From Begonia masoniana (taxonomy: Eukaryota > Streptophyta > Magnoliopsida > Cucurbitales > Begoniaceae), in NCBI GenBank assembly GCA_022432975.1, contig CM039502.1, forward strand, positions 18,299,453 to 18,363,452: DNA of 64,000 bases, read 5' to 3'. The translations under genes were made by a program, and so were the position numbers. The notes under the pieces are model-generated. The model was given only the letters and a program-made list of their open reading frames with translations. It was not told the origin of the DNA and searched no databases. Shown here in pieces: positions 1-11,847 of the stretch. Position 1 is the stretch's first letter, and each line of letters opens with the position of its first letter.

Positions 1-2453
1 CACGACCCTAATACTGTACCCAATTACCGTACCATATTTATTTTTTTATCCTAATATTTTTTTTTTAACTCATCCCTATACTTTAAATAAACTCTAAGCG
101 GAACCTAAACCGAAATCGAAACCAGAATCGAAATCGGAATTGAATTATAACTTTTTAAATCAAATTAAAACTTAAAACTATTTAATAAAAACTTAAATTA
201 AAATAATTTTTAAAAAAATAAAAATAATAGAGAGGCGATTGCTCGCCACAGTTTGTGGCGAGCAATCGCCACTCCCTCTGGATTTTTCCAGAGGGAGGCG
301 ATTCAATCGCCAGGCTTGGCGACTATTCGCCAAGCCCACTGCCCTATTTCCTTTCCTTCATTCTTTCTTTCAATTTCTCCTACGCCAACTACACAATACT
401 ATTTATTCTTACACCCTACACCTTACAATAACATCACGACACAACTCTCTCATATCCTCATTCTTTTCACACTTCACCGTTCACCCAATAAACGACTCGA
501 AACACATTTTAAAACTAAGAATATTTTTCATGAAAACGAACTGCATGGATACGTTTAAAACATAAACAAATCCTCCTATTTTCAATCACTACGCAGTTCC
601 AAAATACATTCAATGAAAGACTTTTCAAACCATTATAAAACAGTTTCCAAAACATCAACATATACATATATACCTATTAACTATCCGGAATCAAACAACC
701 TAAAATATTTCTATACAAACATCATCCCAAAATGTCCCAAACCCTCAAAATCTATACATACTGTCCCCACGGGTCAGGTAAGCCTCGACTGCGCCAGCAC
801 ACCACCGCAGCCATCCCTCGTCAACTGGACTCATGTCTTAGGAGGAGGAATCTCATCCTCACCTGTCTCGATGTCTAAGTCACCTACACCATACAATACA
901 CTATGAGATGAAATCCCAGTAAGCTCTACGTAAATGCAATGCATGCTGTGCATATGAGTTCATTAATCATGTATGTTTTCTTTACTATGCAATGCTCAAT
1001 AGGTGTCACCGAGATCCTATCCCTCTAACCAGAGAGAGCTCATCCAGCGGGCGGACTACTCTTTCCAGCTAGAAGCAGGGGGTGCACGCTTACAACACGT
1101 ACAGCCGTGCCTGAGCCCCACCTCGCGTGACCAATAACAATACGCCTTTCGGTCAATACGCCTTTCGGCCAATACGCCTTTCGGCCAATGCTATGCTTTA
1201 CATTATCTTTAAAACTCTGTGAGGAAGTTCATTTTCATGCTTTTCTTTAAAACAAGTGATGCGTGAACAGTTCAATATCTTAAAGTAAACAAGCAATAAT
1301 GTATACCATCAAAGACTGTAAAACATAATCTATAAAACAAATAAACCTAGCTACCCAACCAAAGCAATATAAAACAAGTGCGTCTCCAAAATTTCTCGAC
1401 ACGACAGTTGACGTACGGTGTAGGCCAATCGGCCAGAGAAGAATCACGAGAACTTACCTCGTGTCCAAAGCAGCTCAAGCTCTGTCCAGGAGCGTTGTTT
1501 GTCTAAAGCAAAACACAATATCGATGTTAAAACTAATTTAAGCTATCGATCGTCCAAATTTACCAAAACCTCAACTAGGGAATTTCCTAACATTCCAACT
1601 TAACTTATCGAGGCATTAAATCCATTACTCTGCGTTCGATACCCCGAAATCCAATTTATGAGTTTTTCGAAAACCCGAAATTTACAAATTTAACATTTCT
1701 CCTAAATCGTCCTAACTTCTTCCAATAACGTTTAATATGTGCAATACGTTTGTAAACTATAACAATCTATCAATTTCGAGCCCTAAATCTCAATTTTAAT
1801 CGAAACCCTAAACGAACCCTAATTGGTTTAACTCTACGAAACTCGAAATTTAACGTTCTAAAACTTTAGAATCATACCTAGAGTGGCGAGAGAAGGAGAA
1901 AACGTGAAGGATCAGAACGATCGGAGCGGAGAACGGAGGTCGAAATGTCAAACGACCGTGGAGGGGAAAAGGAGAAATCGACGCGGCTCTCTGGCGATTC
2001 ACGAAGGCAGGGAAGAAATGAGGAGGAAAAGAAAATGTGTAATTTTATAAAAATTGATTTTGCAAAAGACCATTTTGCCCTTAGCATTTAATTCTATTTG
2101 TTCCGTCCTTTATCTCATTAATTGATCGACAATTGGGGTTCTCCAAGTTTCTTTATTTCGCCAATAAGTCCAACTTACTATTCGGGATTTATTAAAACTT
2201 TCCGTTCGCAATTCGGACCTCGTTTACTATTTTTACTAAAACGTTATTTATATTACAAAAAGCTCAATTACTCGGAATATAGCGTTATTACTCCGAAAAT
2301 TCCCGTAAATTCCTTAAAATTCCTATTATATGTTAGGGTTCTAATGACGTTTTCTTTTTGTAAAACGAGCTTGATTTGACATATTCATAAAAATGCCAAT
2401 GTATATTCCAATATATATTATAATATAAAATTCCGTACAGGCCGGATATTACA
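1..2453 (-). repeat. 3' LTR of the minus-strand gypsy element
   Basis: Nearly the same as 7141-9704 but about 100 bp shorter: it lacks part of the hairpin block found at 7371-7455 and has three instead of five copies of a 16-bp unit aatacgcctttcggcc (1139-1195). It ends ...ggatattaca at 2453, directly before the polypurine-tract region. The first bases (tgt) fall outside the window. It contains no gene. Confidence 0.93.
234..333. repeat. GCGA-N4-TCGC hairpin cluster in LTR
   Basis: Units of GCGA, four variable bases, TCGC occur at 235-246 (TTGC), 258-269 (GCAA) and 319-330 (CTAT). The first two are the arms of a longer inverted repeat. Between them and the third lies a CCTCTGG...CCAGAGG hairpin (about 273-295). 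The block is about 230-330 bp from the LTR end at the window start. Confidence 0.85.
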
Positions 2454-2466
2454 TTCTACCGACCTT
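2454..2466 (-). other. Polypurine tract beside the 3' LTR
   Basis: On the minus strand the sequence aaggtcggtagaa immediately precedes the LTR start (tgtaatatccgg). The same place in the nested element at 40748-40760 reads aaggtgggtagaa. This is the expected position for the plus-strand primer. Confidence 0.7.
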
Positions 2467-2493
2467 ATTTAGAATTTTGTCCACAAAATTTAA

Positions 2494-3114
2494 CTATACA
2501 AATAACTCAGGATATCTAGTCATCATATCCTGCTGTCGCTCCCACGTAGCCTCTTCCACCTTGTGGTTCCGCCACAAAACTTTGACCAGCGGAATCTCTT
2601 TGTTGCGCAATACCTTGATGGAAGTCTCCAAAATACGCACCGGCCCCTCTTCGTACGTCAAGGTAGGCTGTACCTCGATCTCTGTCGCTTCCACGGCATG
2701 TGATGGGTCACGTAGACATCTCCGAAGCATAGATACGTGGAATACATCGTGGATACCCTCCATAGAAGCCGGAAGCTGTAGTCTATACGCCAACTTCCCG
2801 ATCCTCTTCAGAATAGGAAAGGGCCCCACATAACGAGGGTTTAACTTACCCCTCCTTCCAAATCTTGCAACACCTTTGAACGGAGAAACTTTAAGATAAA
2901 CATCGTCACCTTCTTCGAACTCTAGCTCTCTCCGTCTCGTGTCAGCATAGTTCTTCTGTCTGCTCTGAGCTACCTCTATACGCTGTCGGATAATGGCAAT
3001 CTTCTCTACTGTTTGCTGTAGAATCTCAGGACCAATGATGCTGGCCTCACCAACCTCGTCCCAATATAGTGGAGACCTACACTTTCGACCATATAAGACT
3101 TCATACGGAGCCAT
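2494..3114 (-). pseudogene. pol C-terminus: integrase end plus chromodomain-like tail
   Basis: A 206-codon open stretch. It begins with the end of the integrase core (MAPYEVLYGRKCRSPLYWDE) and ends in a chromodomain-like tail with VKVLWRNHKVEEATWE and YPELFV. In chromovirus integrases this tail is thought to guide insertion into heterochromatin. It is cut from the upstream pol segment by stops near 3127 and 3175; the matching codons in the nested element at 36-41 kb are sense codons (CAG and TGG). It is the last coding part before the polypurine tract. Confidence 0.88.
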
Positions 3115-3174
3115 GCCAATGGTAGCCTAGAAGCTGTTGTTATAGGAGAACTCGATCAGTGGCAAATACCTGCT

Positions 3175-4266
3175 CTACGATCCCTGAAACTCCAGCACAC
3201 ATGCTCTAAGCATATCCTCCAAAATCTGATTCGTCCTCTCTGTCTGACCATCAATCTGAGGATGAAATGCTGTGCTGAAATTAAGCTGAGTCCCCATAGC
3301 TTTGTGCAGACTCTTCCAGAACTTCGACGTGAACCTCGGATCTCGATCCGAGACAATAGAAACCGGCACTCCGTGCAATCTCACAATCTCCTGTACATAG
3401 AGCTCTGCGCGCTGATCCATAGAAGATGCCATTCTCACAGATAAGAAGTGGGCTGACTTTGTCAATCGGTCCACAATAACCCATATGCCGTCATGGCCCT
3501 TCGTCATCCTCGGGAGCCCCACAATGAAATCCATGGAGATCTGCTCCCACTTCCACTCCGGAATCGGCAGTGGCAATAACGTTCCGGCCGGTCTCTGGTG
3601 CTCTGCCTTCACCTGTTGACACACTAAACAGGTCTCAACGTACTTGGCAACCTCCCTCTTCATGTTCGGCCACCAAAAGTGTTGTTTCAAATCCTGGTAC
3701 ATCTTGGTACTTCCCGGGTGCACAGAATATGCTGAAGAATGTGCCTCGGCCAATATATCCTTATTCAGATCCTCATCGTTAGGCATGTACGACCTATGCC
3801 TGAACTTCAGAATACCATCCTCTGATAAATGGAAATCTGACGAGTCTCCCAATGTCATGCTCGATCGAAGCTCCTCACATTCCGTATCATTCTGTTGAGC
3901 CTCACGTATACGATCTAGAATAGTTGGCCTGAGAGAAATGTTGGTGAGCATACTGGACAACTCTGCCACTATATCAACGTTGAACCTCTCAATCTCAGAC
4001 CGCAGCGTAACTGACATCGCTGCTAATGAAGGCTGACTCGCAGAAGGCACTCTACTCAAGGCATCAGCAACCTTGTTCGCCTTTCCTGGATGGTACTTGA
4101 TATCAAAATCGTAGTCTTTGACGAACTCAAGCCACCTTCTCTGACGCATATTCAGCTTCTTCTCCGTAAATAAATACTTTAAACTCTTGCGGTCAGAAAA
4201 TATCTCGCACTGCTGCCCATATAAATAATGTCTCCATATCTTCAGTGCGAAGACCACAGCTGCCAA
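3175..4266 (-). pseudogene. pol: RNaseH end and integrase core
   Basis: A 363-codon open stretch. It starts in the last third of RNaseH (DRKSLKYLF), then shows the integrase zinc-binding region (HPGSTK, HFWWP, CLVCQQ) at about residues 180-220 and the catalytic core ([33 protein letters not shown]). It ends at a stop replacing a tryptophan codon (LEFQGS*). The upstream join needs a frameshift near 4270-4290. It would insert the element cDNA if intact. Confidence 0.9.
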
Positions 4267-4481
4267 CTCAAGGTCGTGCTAGGGTAATTCTGCTCGTACG
4301 GCTTCAACTGCCGAGAAGCATATGCAATAACTCTTCCCTCCTGCATCAATACACAACCGAGTCCCACTCCAGACGCGTCACAATATATACTGAACTTGTC
4401 ACCTTTAACAGGTAGCGCCAATACTAGAGCGGTGGTCAATCTATGCTTTAACTCCATAAAACTATCACCACAAGCAGGCAA
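4242..4481 (-). pseudogene. pol: RNaseH segment
   Basis: A 79-codon stretch carrying the start of the gypsy RNaseH domain ([34 protein letters not shown]). A TGA where the nested element has TGG separates it from reverse transcriptase. A frameshift after NYP separates it from the rest of RNaseH at 3175-4266. The degradation of the RNA strand of the hybrid would need both pieces. Confidence 0.85.
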
Positions 4482-4916
4482 TCATATAAATCTCTCGTTC
4501 TTCCGTGTCAATCGTGAAAGAGGAAGTGCGATCTTCGAAAATCCCTCTATGAATTTCCGACAATAGCCAGCTAATCCGAGAAATCCACGCACCTCTCGTA
4601 CGTTCTTCGGCTGTGGCCAATCTCTGACCGCCTGAATTTTGCTCGGATCCACAGAAACCCCTTCCTCTGATATAATGTGGCCAAGAAAACTGACTCGATC
4701 CAACCAGAACTCGCACTTAGAGAACTTTGGATACAACTGGTGCTGACATAAAATCCTCAAAACTATTCTCAAGTGCTCCTCGTGTTCTTCCTTCGTCTTA
4801 GAATAGATCAGAATGTCGTCGATGAAAACCACCACGAACTTGTCCAGATACTCCTTGAAGACACGGTTCATCAAATCCATGAACGCTGCAGGGGCATTAG
4901 TAAGTCCAAAAGACAT
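4482..4916 (-). pseudogene. pol: reverse transcriptase palm, second part
   Basis: A 144-codon stretch with the active-site block [14 protein letters not shown] (the FIDD form of the usual YxDD box), then [17 protein letters not shown] and the thumb/connection [18 protein letters not shown]. It starts after a frameshift near 4950-4965 that breaks RT just after [10 protein letters not shown], and ends at a TGA in place of a tryptophan codon. In the nested element the same region is one open frame. Confidence 0.9.
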
Positions 4917-5941
4917 GACAAGGAACTCATAATGCCCATACCTCGTTCGGAATGCCTCTTCGGTATATCATCCTTCCGGACCTTCAACTGATTGTAACCC
5001 GAGCGTAGATCAATCCTCAAAAATACTCGGGCACCTTGCAGCTGGTCAAACAAATCATCGATCCGAGGCAACGGATATTTATTCTTCACCGTCAATTTGT
5101 TCAATTCTCTGTAATCGATGCACATCCTGAGGGTCCCATCTTTCTTCTTGACAAACAGAACGGGCGCACCCCAAGGTGAAACACTGGGTCGGATAAACCC
5201 TTTCTCTAATAGCTCGTCAAGCTGAGTCCTCAGTTCCCTCAACTCAGCTGGTGCCAACCGATACGGGTTTTTAAACCTTGGCGCGGAGTTTGGATAGACA
5301 TCAATAGTGAATTCTATCTTCCGGTCTGGTGGTAACCCGGGAAGATCATCAAGAAAGATCCCAGAGAACTCTCTGAAAATAGGAATGTCGCTCGGCTTTT
5401 CTCTGCTGAGCAACTGAAAATCAAATACAGAGGCCAAATAAATAGAGCACGCACATTTAAACTGCTCGTTGACCTTCATGGAATAAGAAATAGGCGAGCT
5501 ACTCAATCTGCTCATCGCCTGATAAGAAAACTCGGCTTTACCCGGGGGTCGAAAGGTCACAATCCCGGATCGACAATCGATGGTGGCGAAGTGCTTTGCT
5601 AGCCAGTCCATCCCTAAGATCAGATCATAGGGTTCTATGTCCATAACAATAAGGTGAGCATAGAGGGTTCTGTCCCCAATCGAGATAATATTACCCTGGA
5701 CTACACGACCTGACTGCATACGCTCTCCTGAAGGTAGCATCACACTATACTCGCATTCTGCTAACTCAGGCGCAAGCCTCAATCTCGACACACAAGCGGT
5801 GGAAACAAAAGAATGCGTAGCTCCTGTGTCTAATAAAGAAAATACAGGAACGCCAGTAACTAATATAGTACCTGCTATCACGGCAGGCTGATCCTCGTTA
5901 TCAACATCACCAGGCTCGATAAAAGCAAAGATCTTGGGCAT
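4871..5941 (-). pseudogene. pol: aspartic protease and reverse transcriptase, first part
   Basis: A 356-codon stretch. The N-terminus holds the retropepsin motif [10 protein letters not shown] (about residues 36-45) and ILGMDWL. RT begins around residue 190 with [16 protein letters not shown], then [39 protein letters not shown] and [13 protein letters not shown]. The last ~30 residues are out of frame because of the break near 4950-4965. A TAG separates it from gag; the nested element has CAG there and reads through, so gag-pol was probably one frame. Confidence 0.9.
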
Positions 5942-5950
5942 AACTCTCCT

Positions 5951-6973
5951 CTAATCACTGCCCGACTGATCTCGACCCCGCTTCGGGCAGTCTTTAGCAA
6001 AATGGCCTGGCTCTCCACACCAATAACATACATTCGTGCCCATCTTGCACTGACCAGTGTGCTCCTTCTGACATTTAGGGCAGACAGGTGCCTGAGAAGC
6101 GCCCTGTACCTGCTTCCCCTTTCCCCGGTCATTACCTCCCTCAAGAGGTCTCTTCACACCCCTCTGCTGCTGCTGGGGCTGTGCTCTCAACTGCCAACCT
6201 TGGTTCAGTGACTGAGGTCGGATCTCTCGGAAGAAGCCCTTAGATGGCTCCCTCGGTCTGGTAGAACTCTGCTCAACAGCCTCAATGTCGAGGGCTCTGG
6301 CCACTATCTCGTCGTAGGATACGTCACGTACTCCTGATATCGTAAGGCGCATCCGGAACTCCTGGCTAAGTCCCTGTAAAAACCGACGCACCTTATCCTC
6401 GTTGACGCTGACCTGCCGTGGTGCAAATCGAGACAGCGCCTCAAATCTCTTAACGTACTCGGCAATAGACGCAGTCTGCGGCAACTGCATAAACTCGACC
6501 ATCTTCGCCTCGCGAACGGTATGGCTGAAATATTTATCGTAGAACAATGTCCTGAACCTCTCCCAGCCCATAATAGTAACATCGGTGGTCATCTTCACTG
6601 TGTCCCACCAAAATCGGGCATCAAAGGCCAGGTGGTAAGTCACCAACGCCACCATCTCCCCGTCCTCAATGCAAGCATACGCCAGCATGTCCTCCATCGT
6701 GCGAATCCACTCCCCAGCTGAAGAGGGATCAGTGGACTGTCCGCTAATTATAGGGGGCTGGAGCTTCTGAAATCTCTCCATCCCACGGTTACCCGGAATA
6801 GCTGCCTCCCGAGCTCTAGTGCCCTCTCGGTCTATAAGAGTACCCAGCTGCTGAGACTGCCTCTCCATCTGCTGAGCCTGTCTCTCCATGTGCTGAGACT
6901 GCTGGGCAATAAAATCCTTGAGGGTATCAATCGTATCGTCTCAGTCGTCTCGGTCATTTCCTCGATGCACCAT
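5951..6973 (-). pseudogene. gag polyprotein remnant
   Basis: The likely ATG is at 6973 (MVHRGN), but codon 11 is TGA (6943-6941), so the long open stretch starts at 6889 (312 codons). It has the retrotransposon gag core ([54 protein letters not shown]), a Q-rich basic linker and a CCHC knuckle, CYWCGEPGHFAKDC, near the end. Gag would form the virus-like particle and bind element RNA. The stop at 5951 replaces a glutamine codon. Confidence 0.9.
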
Positions 6974-7122
6974 ATTTATAAAATTCCTATACAAAAGTTA
7001 AAACAAATATTCTAAGAAACTAGAAACCAAATAAAGCTATAAACGTACTTACAGTTGATGAAGAATGTCCGCGTAGTGGCTGTGCAGTCGAGCAGTCTAC
7101 AGAACCGATTTTAAAACCCGGG

Positions 7123-7135
7123 GGCTCTGATACCA
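7123..7135 (-). other. Primer-binding site for initiator tRNA-Met
   Basis: On the minus strand tggtatcagagcc lies five bases inside the 5' LTR (which begins at 7141 on the plus strand). It matches the 3' end of plant initiator methionine tRNA, as in many gypsy elements; the same site recurs at 36111 and 43514. Confidence 0.93.
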
Positions 7136-7140
7136 TAAAT

Positions 7141-9704
7141 TGTCACGACCCTAATACTGTACCCAATTACCGTACGATATTTATTTATTTATCCTAATAT
7201 CTTTTTTTTTTTAACTCATCCCTATACTTTAAATAAACTCTAAGCGGAACCTAAACCGAAATCGAAATCGGAATTGAATTATAACTTTTTAAATCAAATT
7301 AAAACTTAAAACTATTTAATAAAAACTTAAATTAAAACAATTTTTAAAAAAATAAAAATAATAGAGAGGCGATTATTCGCCCATAAATGGGGCGAATAAT
7401 CGCCCCCTAGGCGATTGCAACAGGCGAATAATCGCCTGTTGCAGTCGCCTGTGGCGATTGCTCGCCACAGTTTGTGGCGAGCAATCGCCACTCCCTCTGG
7501 ATTTTTCCAGAGGGAGGCGATTCAATCGCTAGGCTTGGCGACTATTCGCCAAGCCCACTGCCCTGTTTCCTTTCTTTCATTCTTTCTTTAAATTTCTCCT
7601 ACGCCAACTACACAATACAATTTATTCTTACACCCTAAACCATACAATAACATCACGACACAACTCTCTCATATCCTCATTCTATTTACACTTCACCGTT
7701 CACCCAATAAACGACTCGAAACACATTTTAAAACTAAGAATATTTTTCATGAAAACGAACTGCATGGATACGTTTAAAACCTAAACAAATCCTCCTGTTT
7801 TCAATCACCACGCAGTTCTAAAATACATTCAATGAAAGACTTTTCAAACCATTATAAAACAGTTTCCAAAACATCAACATATACATATATACCTATCAAC
7901 TATCCAGAATCAAACAACCTAAAATATTTCTATACAAACATCATCCCAAAATGTCCCAAACCCTCAAAATCTATACATACTGTCCCCAGGGGTCAGGTAA
8001 GCCTCGACTGCGTCAGCACACCACCGCAGCCATCCCTCGTCAACTAGACTCATGTCTCAGGAGGAGGAATCTCATCCTCACCTGTCTCGATGTCTAAGTC
8101 ACCTACATCATACAATACACTATGAGATGAAATCCCAGTAAGCTCTACGTAAATGCAATGCATGCTGTGCATATGAGTTCATTAATCATGTATGTTTTCT
8201 TTACTATGCAATGCTCAATAGGTGTCACCGAGATCCTGTCCCTCTAACCAGAGAGAGCTCATCCAGCGGGCGGACTACTCTTTCCAGCTAGAAGCGGGGG
8301 GTGCACGCTTACAACACGTACAGCCGTGCCTGAGCCCCACCTCGCGTGATCGATAACAATACGCCTTTCGGTCAATACGTCTTTCGGCCAATATGCCTTT
8401 CGGCCAATACGCCTTTCGGCCAATACGCCTTTCGGCCAATGCTATGCTTTACATTATCTTTAAAACTCTGTGAGGAAGTTCATTTTCATGCTTTTCTTTA
8501 AAACAAGTGATGTGTGAACAGTTCAATATCTTAAAGTAAACAAGCAATAATGTATACCATCAAAGACTGTAAAACATAATCTATAAAACAAATAAACCTA
8601 GCTACCCAACCAAAGCAATATAAAACAAGTGCGTCTCCAAAATTCCTCGACACGACAGTCGACGTACGGTGTAGGCCAATCGGCCAGAGAAGAATCACGA
8701 GAACTTACTTCGTGTCCAAAGCAGCTCAAGCTCCGTCCACGAGAGTTGTTTGTCTGAAGCAAAACACAATATCGATGTTAAAACTAATTTAAGCTATCGA
8801 TCGTCCAAATTTACCAAAACCTCAACTAGGGAATTTCTTAACATTCCAACTTAACTTATCGAGGCATTAAATCCATTAATCTGCGTTCGATACCCCGAAA
8901 TCCAATTTACGAGTTTTCCGAAAACCCGAAATTTACAAATTTAACATTTCTCCTAAATCGTCCTAACTTCTTCCAATAACGTTTAATATGTGCAATACGT
9001 TCGTAAACTATAACAATCTATCAATTTCGAGCCCTAAATCTCAATTTTAATCGAAACCCTAAACGAACCCTAATTGGTTTAACTCTACGAAACTCGAAAT
9101 TTAACGCTCTAAAACTTTAGAATCATACCTAGAGTCGCGAGAGAATGAGAAAACCTGAAGGATCGGAACGATCGGAGCGGAGAACGGAGGTCGAAATGTC
9201 AAACGGCCGTGGAGGGGAAAAGGAGAAATCGCCGCGGCTCTCTGGCGATTCATGAAGGCAGGGAAGAAATGAGGAGGAAAATAAAATGTGTAATTTTATA
9301 AAAATTGATTTTGCAAAAGACCATTTTGCCCTTAGCATTTAATTCTATTTGTTCCGTCCTTTATCTCGTTAATTGATCGACAATTCGGGTTCTCCAAGTT
9401 TCCTTATTTCGCCAATAAGTCCAACTTACTATTCGGGATTTATTAAAACTGTCCGTTCGCAATTCGGACCTCGTTTACTATTTTTACTAAAACGTTATTT
9501 ATATTACGAGAAACTCAATTACTCGGAATATAGCGTTATTACTCCGAAAATTCACGTAAATTCCTTAAAATTCTTATTATTCGTTAGGGTTCTAATGACG
9601 CTTTCTTTTCGTAAAACGAGCTTGATTTGACATATTCATAAAAATGCCAATGTATATTCCAATATATATTATAATATAAAATTCCGTACAGGCCGGATAT
9701 TACA
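7141..9704 (-). repeat. 5' LTR of the minus-strand gypsy element
   Basis: Runs from tgtcacgacc to ggatattaca. On its own strand it starts TGTAATATCCGG and ends GGGTCGTGACA. It has five copies of the 16-bp unit aatacgcctttcggcc (about 8357-8441) and a larger hairpin block (7368-7564) than its partner LTR. Transcription of the element should start here, reading toward lower coordinates. Confidence 0.93.
7368..7564. repeat. Expanded GCGA-N4-TCGC hairpin cluster in LTR
   Basis: Units with cores TTAT, ATAA, ATAA, TTGC, GCAA and CTAT are set in longer inverted repeats; one is nested inside gcaacag...ctgttgc. The first ~86 bp (7371-7455) have no counterpart in the other LTR of the same element, so the cluster gained or lost units after insertion or between element generations. 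Confidence 0.85.
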
Positions 9705-10178
9705 GGTTTCGCGAAGTAGAAGCTTTCTGGAAAAATCATAAATTGAAATCGCAGAAGTGTTCTGCTGATTGAAGAGAATTTGGTATTTAAATTAAAAATT
9801 AACTTGGCAAAAGACTTTTTTGCCCTTCGTACATATTTTATATTTGTTTCGTCTTTCGTTTCGTTAATCGTCTAACTATTAGGGCTCTCCCAATTCTCTT
9901 ATTTCACCAGTAAGTCCGACTCATTATCTGGGATTTATTAAAACTGTCCGTTCGTAAAACGGACTTCGTTTACTGTTTTTACTAAAACGCCATTTACATT
10001 ACGATGGAGGTAATTACACGGAATATAGCGTTATAACTCCAAAAATTCTCGTAAAATTCTTATTATTCGTTAGGATCGCAATGATGCTTTTTTTTCGTGA
10101 AACGGACCTGATTTGACATATTTACAAAAATATCATAATATAATATAATATACAAATCCGTACAAGCCGGGTATTACA
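9705..10178 (-). repeat. Truncated LTR of a related gypsy family
   Basis: Ends cgtacaagccgggtattaca, the mirror of the LTR start TGTAA-CCGGCTTGTACGG used by the element at 33584-43241. It also shares a block around gcaaaag...ttttgcccttcg with the neighbouring LTR. Its other end is cut at 9705, where the minus-strand element begins, so that element probably inserted into this LTR. Its right end abuts copy A of the duplication at 10179. Confidence 0.75.
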
Positions 10179-11847
10179 AGCAAAGCCCACCTAGCCACAA
10201 TCAAGGCCAGAACTTGATCCAACCAAGACCACCCTGGCCCAGCCCAGCTTACGTATTTATAGATTAAAGTAGAATTCTAAAGAATAATCTTAACTTTGAA
10301 TTTGTGTCACTATTACTAAAGCTAGGTGTTATTTATAATTGATTTTTATTTATTTATTTATTTAAATAATACAATACTTTAAATAAAATAAAAAAAAAGA
10401 ATATCTCGATCTTCTTTAGGCTGTCACAGGACTTACCCAGACGTTGACTCAACTTTGACCTAAGCCCTCGTATTTTCACATGAAATTTTTTATTTTTACT
10501 TGACACTTTAAAGGAAAATGAACTTAGACAATTGACCAACCTCTATCGATCTTTAGGGTCTAACTTTGACTTTGACATTTTGGGCATAAATATTTCGACT
10601 TTTAAAATATTAAAACGAGGCTAAAACCATTTTTCGATAAAGTGTCGACTCCGTTTTTGGGTCCTTCAAATCTTTTAAAATACGTGAGAGTCGCTCGTAA
10701 AATACGTTTAAAAAGTAACGTAAAAAATCGGGTTGAAACGTTATTTGAAAAGTCAATTTTTTTAAAAAAAATGCATTTGCGCTGTTTAGGCGACAAGCGC
10801 GCGAGGTGGATACAACCGGGTCTTGTCTTCAAACTTGAATTCTATTTTTAGGCCTCTATATATATATATATATAAATTACAATTTAATTCCATTTAGTCA
10901 CGGCCAATAATTATTTGCATCAATTAAGAAAAACAAAGAAGAAGCCTTTTAGTCACATTTTATTTGGTTCAGTCACTCAGTAGTCCACCCCTACACCTTC
11001 GGAGTACTTTTCTTCAACAACTTCAAAAAAATCCAACCTAGTCTGCAAATTACTAGTCCAAATTCAAAAGAAAACTACGAATAAAAAGGTGTAAACCTCA
11101 TTTGGTAGTTCGAAATGACAGACACAATAGAGTAAATGGGAAAGGGAGCTATTAAGTACGGTTGTGGACGACTGCATAGTTATTCTCTTCGCGAACGACA
11201 ACAGCAACTATTGGGTGATTAGGCAGAGGCTGCGATTTTTCTGTACATTTCAACGGTGGGGAAACAGGGCAGAGAAAGATACGTTAAATTTTCTCCTTTT
11301 TTTTTTTTAATTTCTTTTACCAAAAATTGTAAATTTTCACAAAAAGAGCACAACTTAAACCTAATTTTCACACTAAATAGTTAAGAAAATTAATTGAAAT
11401 ATTAAGATTTTTTTTGAGAAAGATTATTTCCAATCCAAGTTGTCTAAATTTCAACATTAAAAAGGAAAACGAAGTAAAAAAAATATATATTCATTAACTT
11501 AAAAACACTGTAATTACCTTTTCAATGTATAAAAAAATATATAATAATTTCTCTAAAAAACAATCATACTTTATAAATCAATGGACACACTTGTGTTTCT
11601 GTTTCAAAGCATGCATGTTTAAGAATAAATCAATGGAGGAGACATTTTTTCTAGTTTATTTCTGAAATCTAGTCCTGATGACCCATCTCTGAATATTCAT
11701 ATGAAGACGGACTTAGATAATTAAAACAAGTTTCAGAAACTAAATCTTAATCTTAATTTGTCTTCGAATCCATTCAATAACACAACCTATTTATATAAAT
11801 GATAATACAATCAAGAACAAGATGTTCTTCTACTACTAAATCTTAAA
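10179..11847. other. Non-coding AT-rich stretch of the duplication
   Basis: Begins with C-rich satellite remains, then AT-rich DNA with a (TA)n run at about 10856-10875 and no convincing frame. It is mirrored at 52355-53847 and 57258-57462. The part 10430-10850 (repeated gactttgac words, cgacaagcgcgcgaggtgg) looks like a decayed repeat, but I cannot name it. Confidence 0.6.

Larger units (their letters stand above)
1..9704 (-). mobile_element. Ty3/gypsy LTR retrotransposon, Tekay/Del-like, degenerate
   Basis: The element reads on the minus strand: 5' LTR 7141-9704, primer-binding site, gag, pol, polypurine tract, 3' LTR at the window start. LTRs run TG...CA; only about three bases of the left end are missing. 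Domain order (gag with CCHC knuckle, PR, RT, RNaseH, INT, chromodomain-like tail) and long LTRs fit chromoviruses of the Tekay/Del type. gag and pol carry several stops and frameshifts, so this copy cannot make its own proteins. The left target duplication lies outside the window. It abuts a related LTR fragment (9705-10178), so it may have inserted into an older LTR. Confidence 0.93.

Noticed and set aside
7123..7135. tRNA gene
   Set aside because: The tRNA match is only the 13-base primer-binding site; no cloverleaf surrounds it here or at 36111 and 43514.
10856..10875. (TA)n runs here and at 28640 and 56060 as origins or regulatory sites
   Set aside because: Short dinucleotide runs are common in AT-rich plant DNA; nothing else supports a function.
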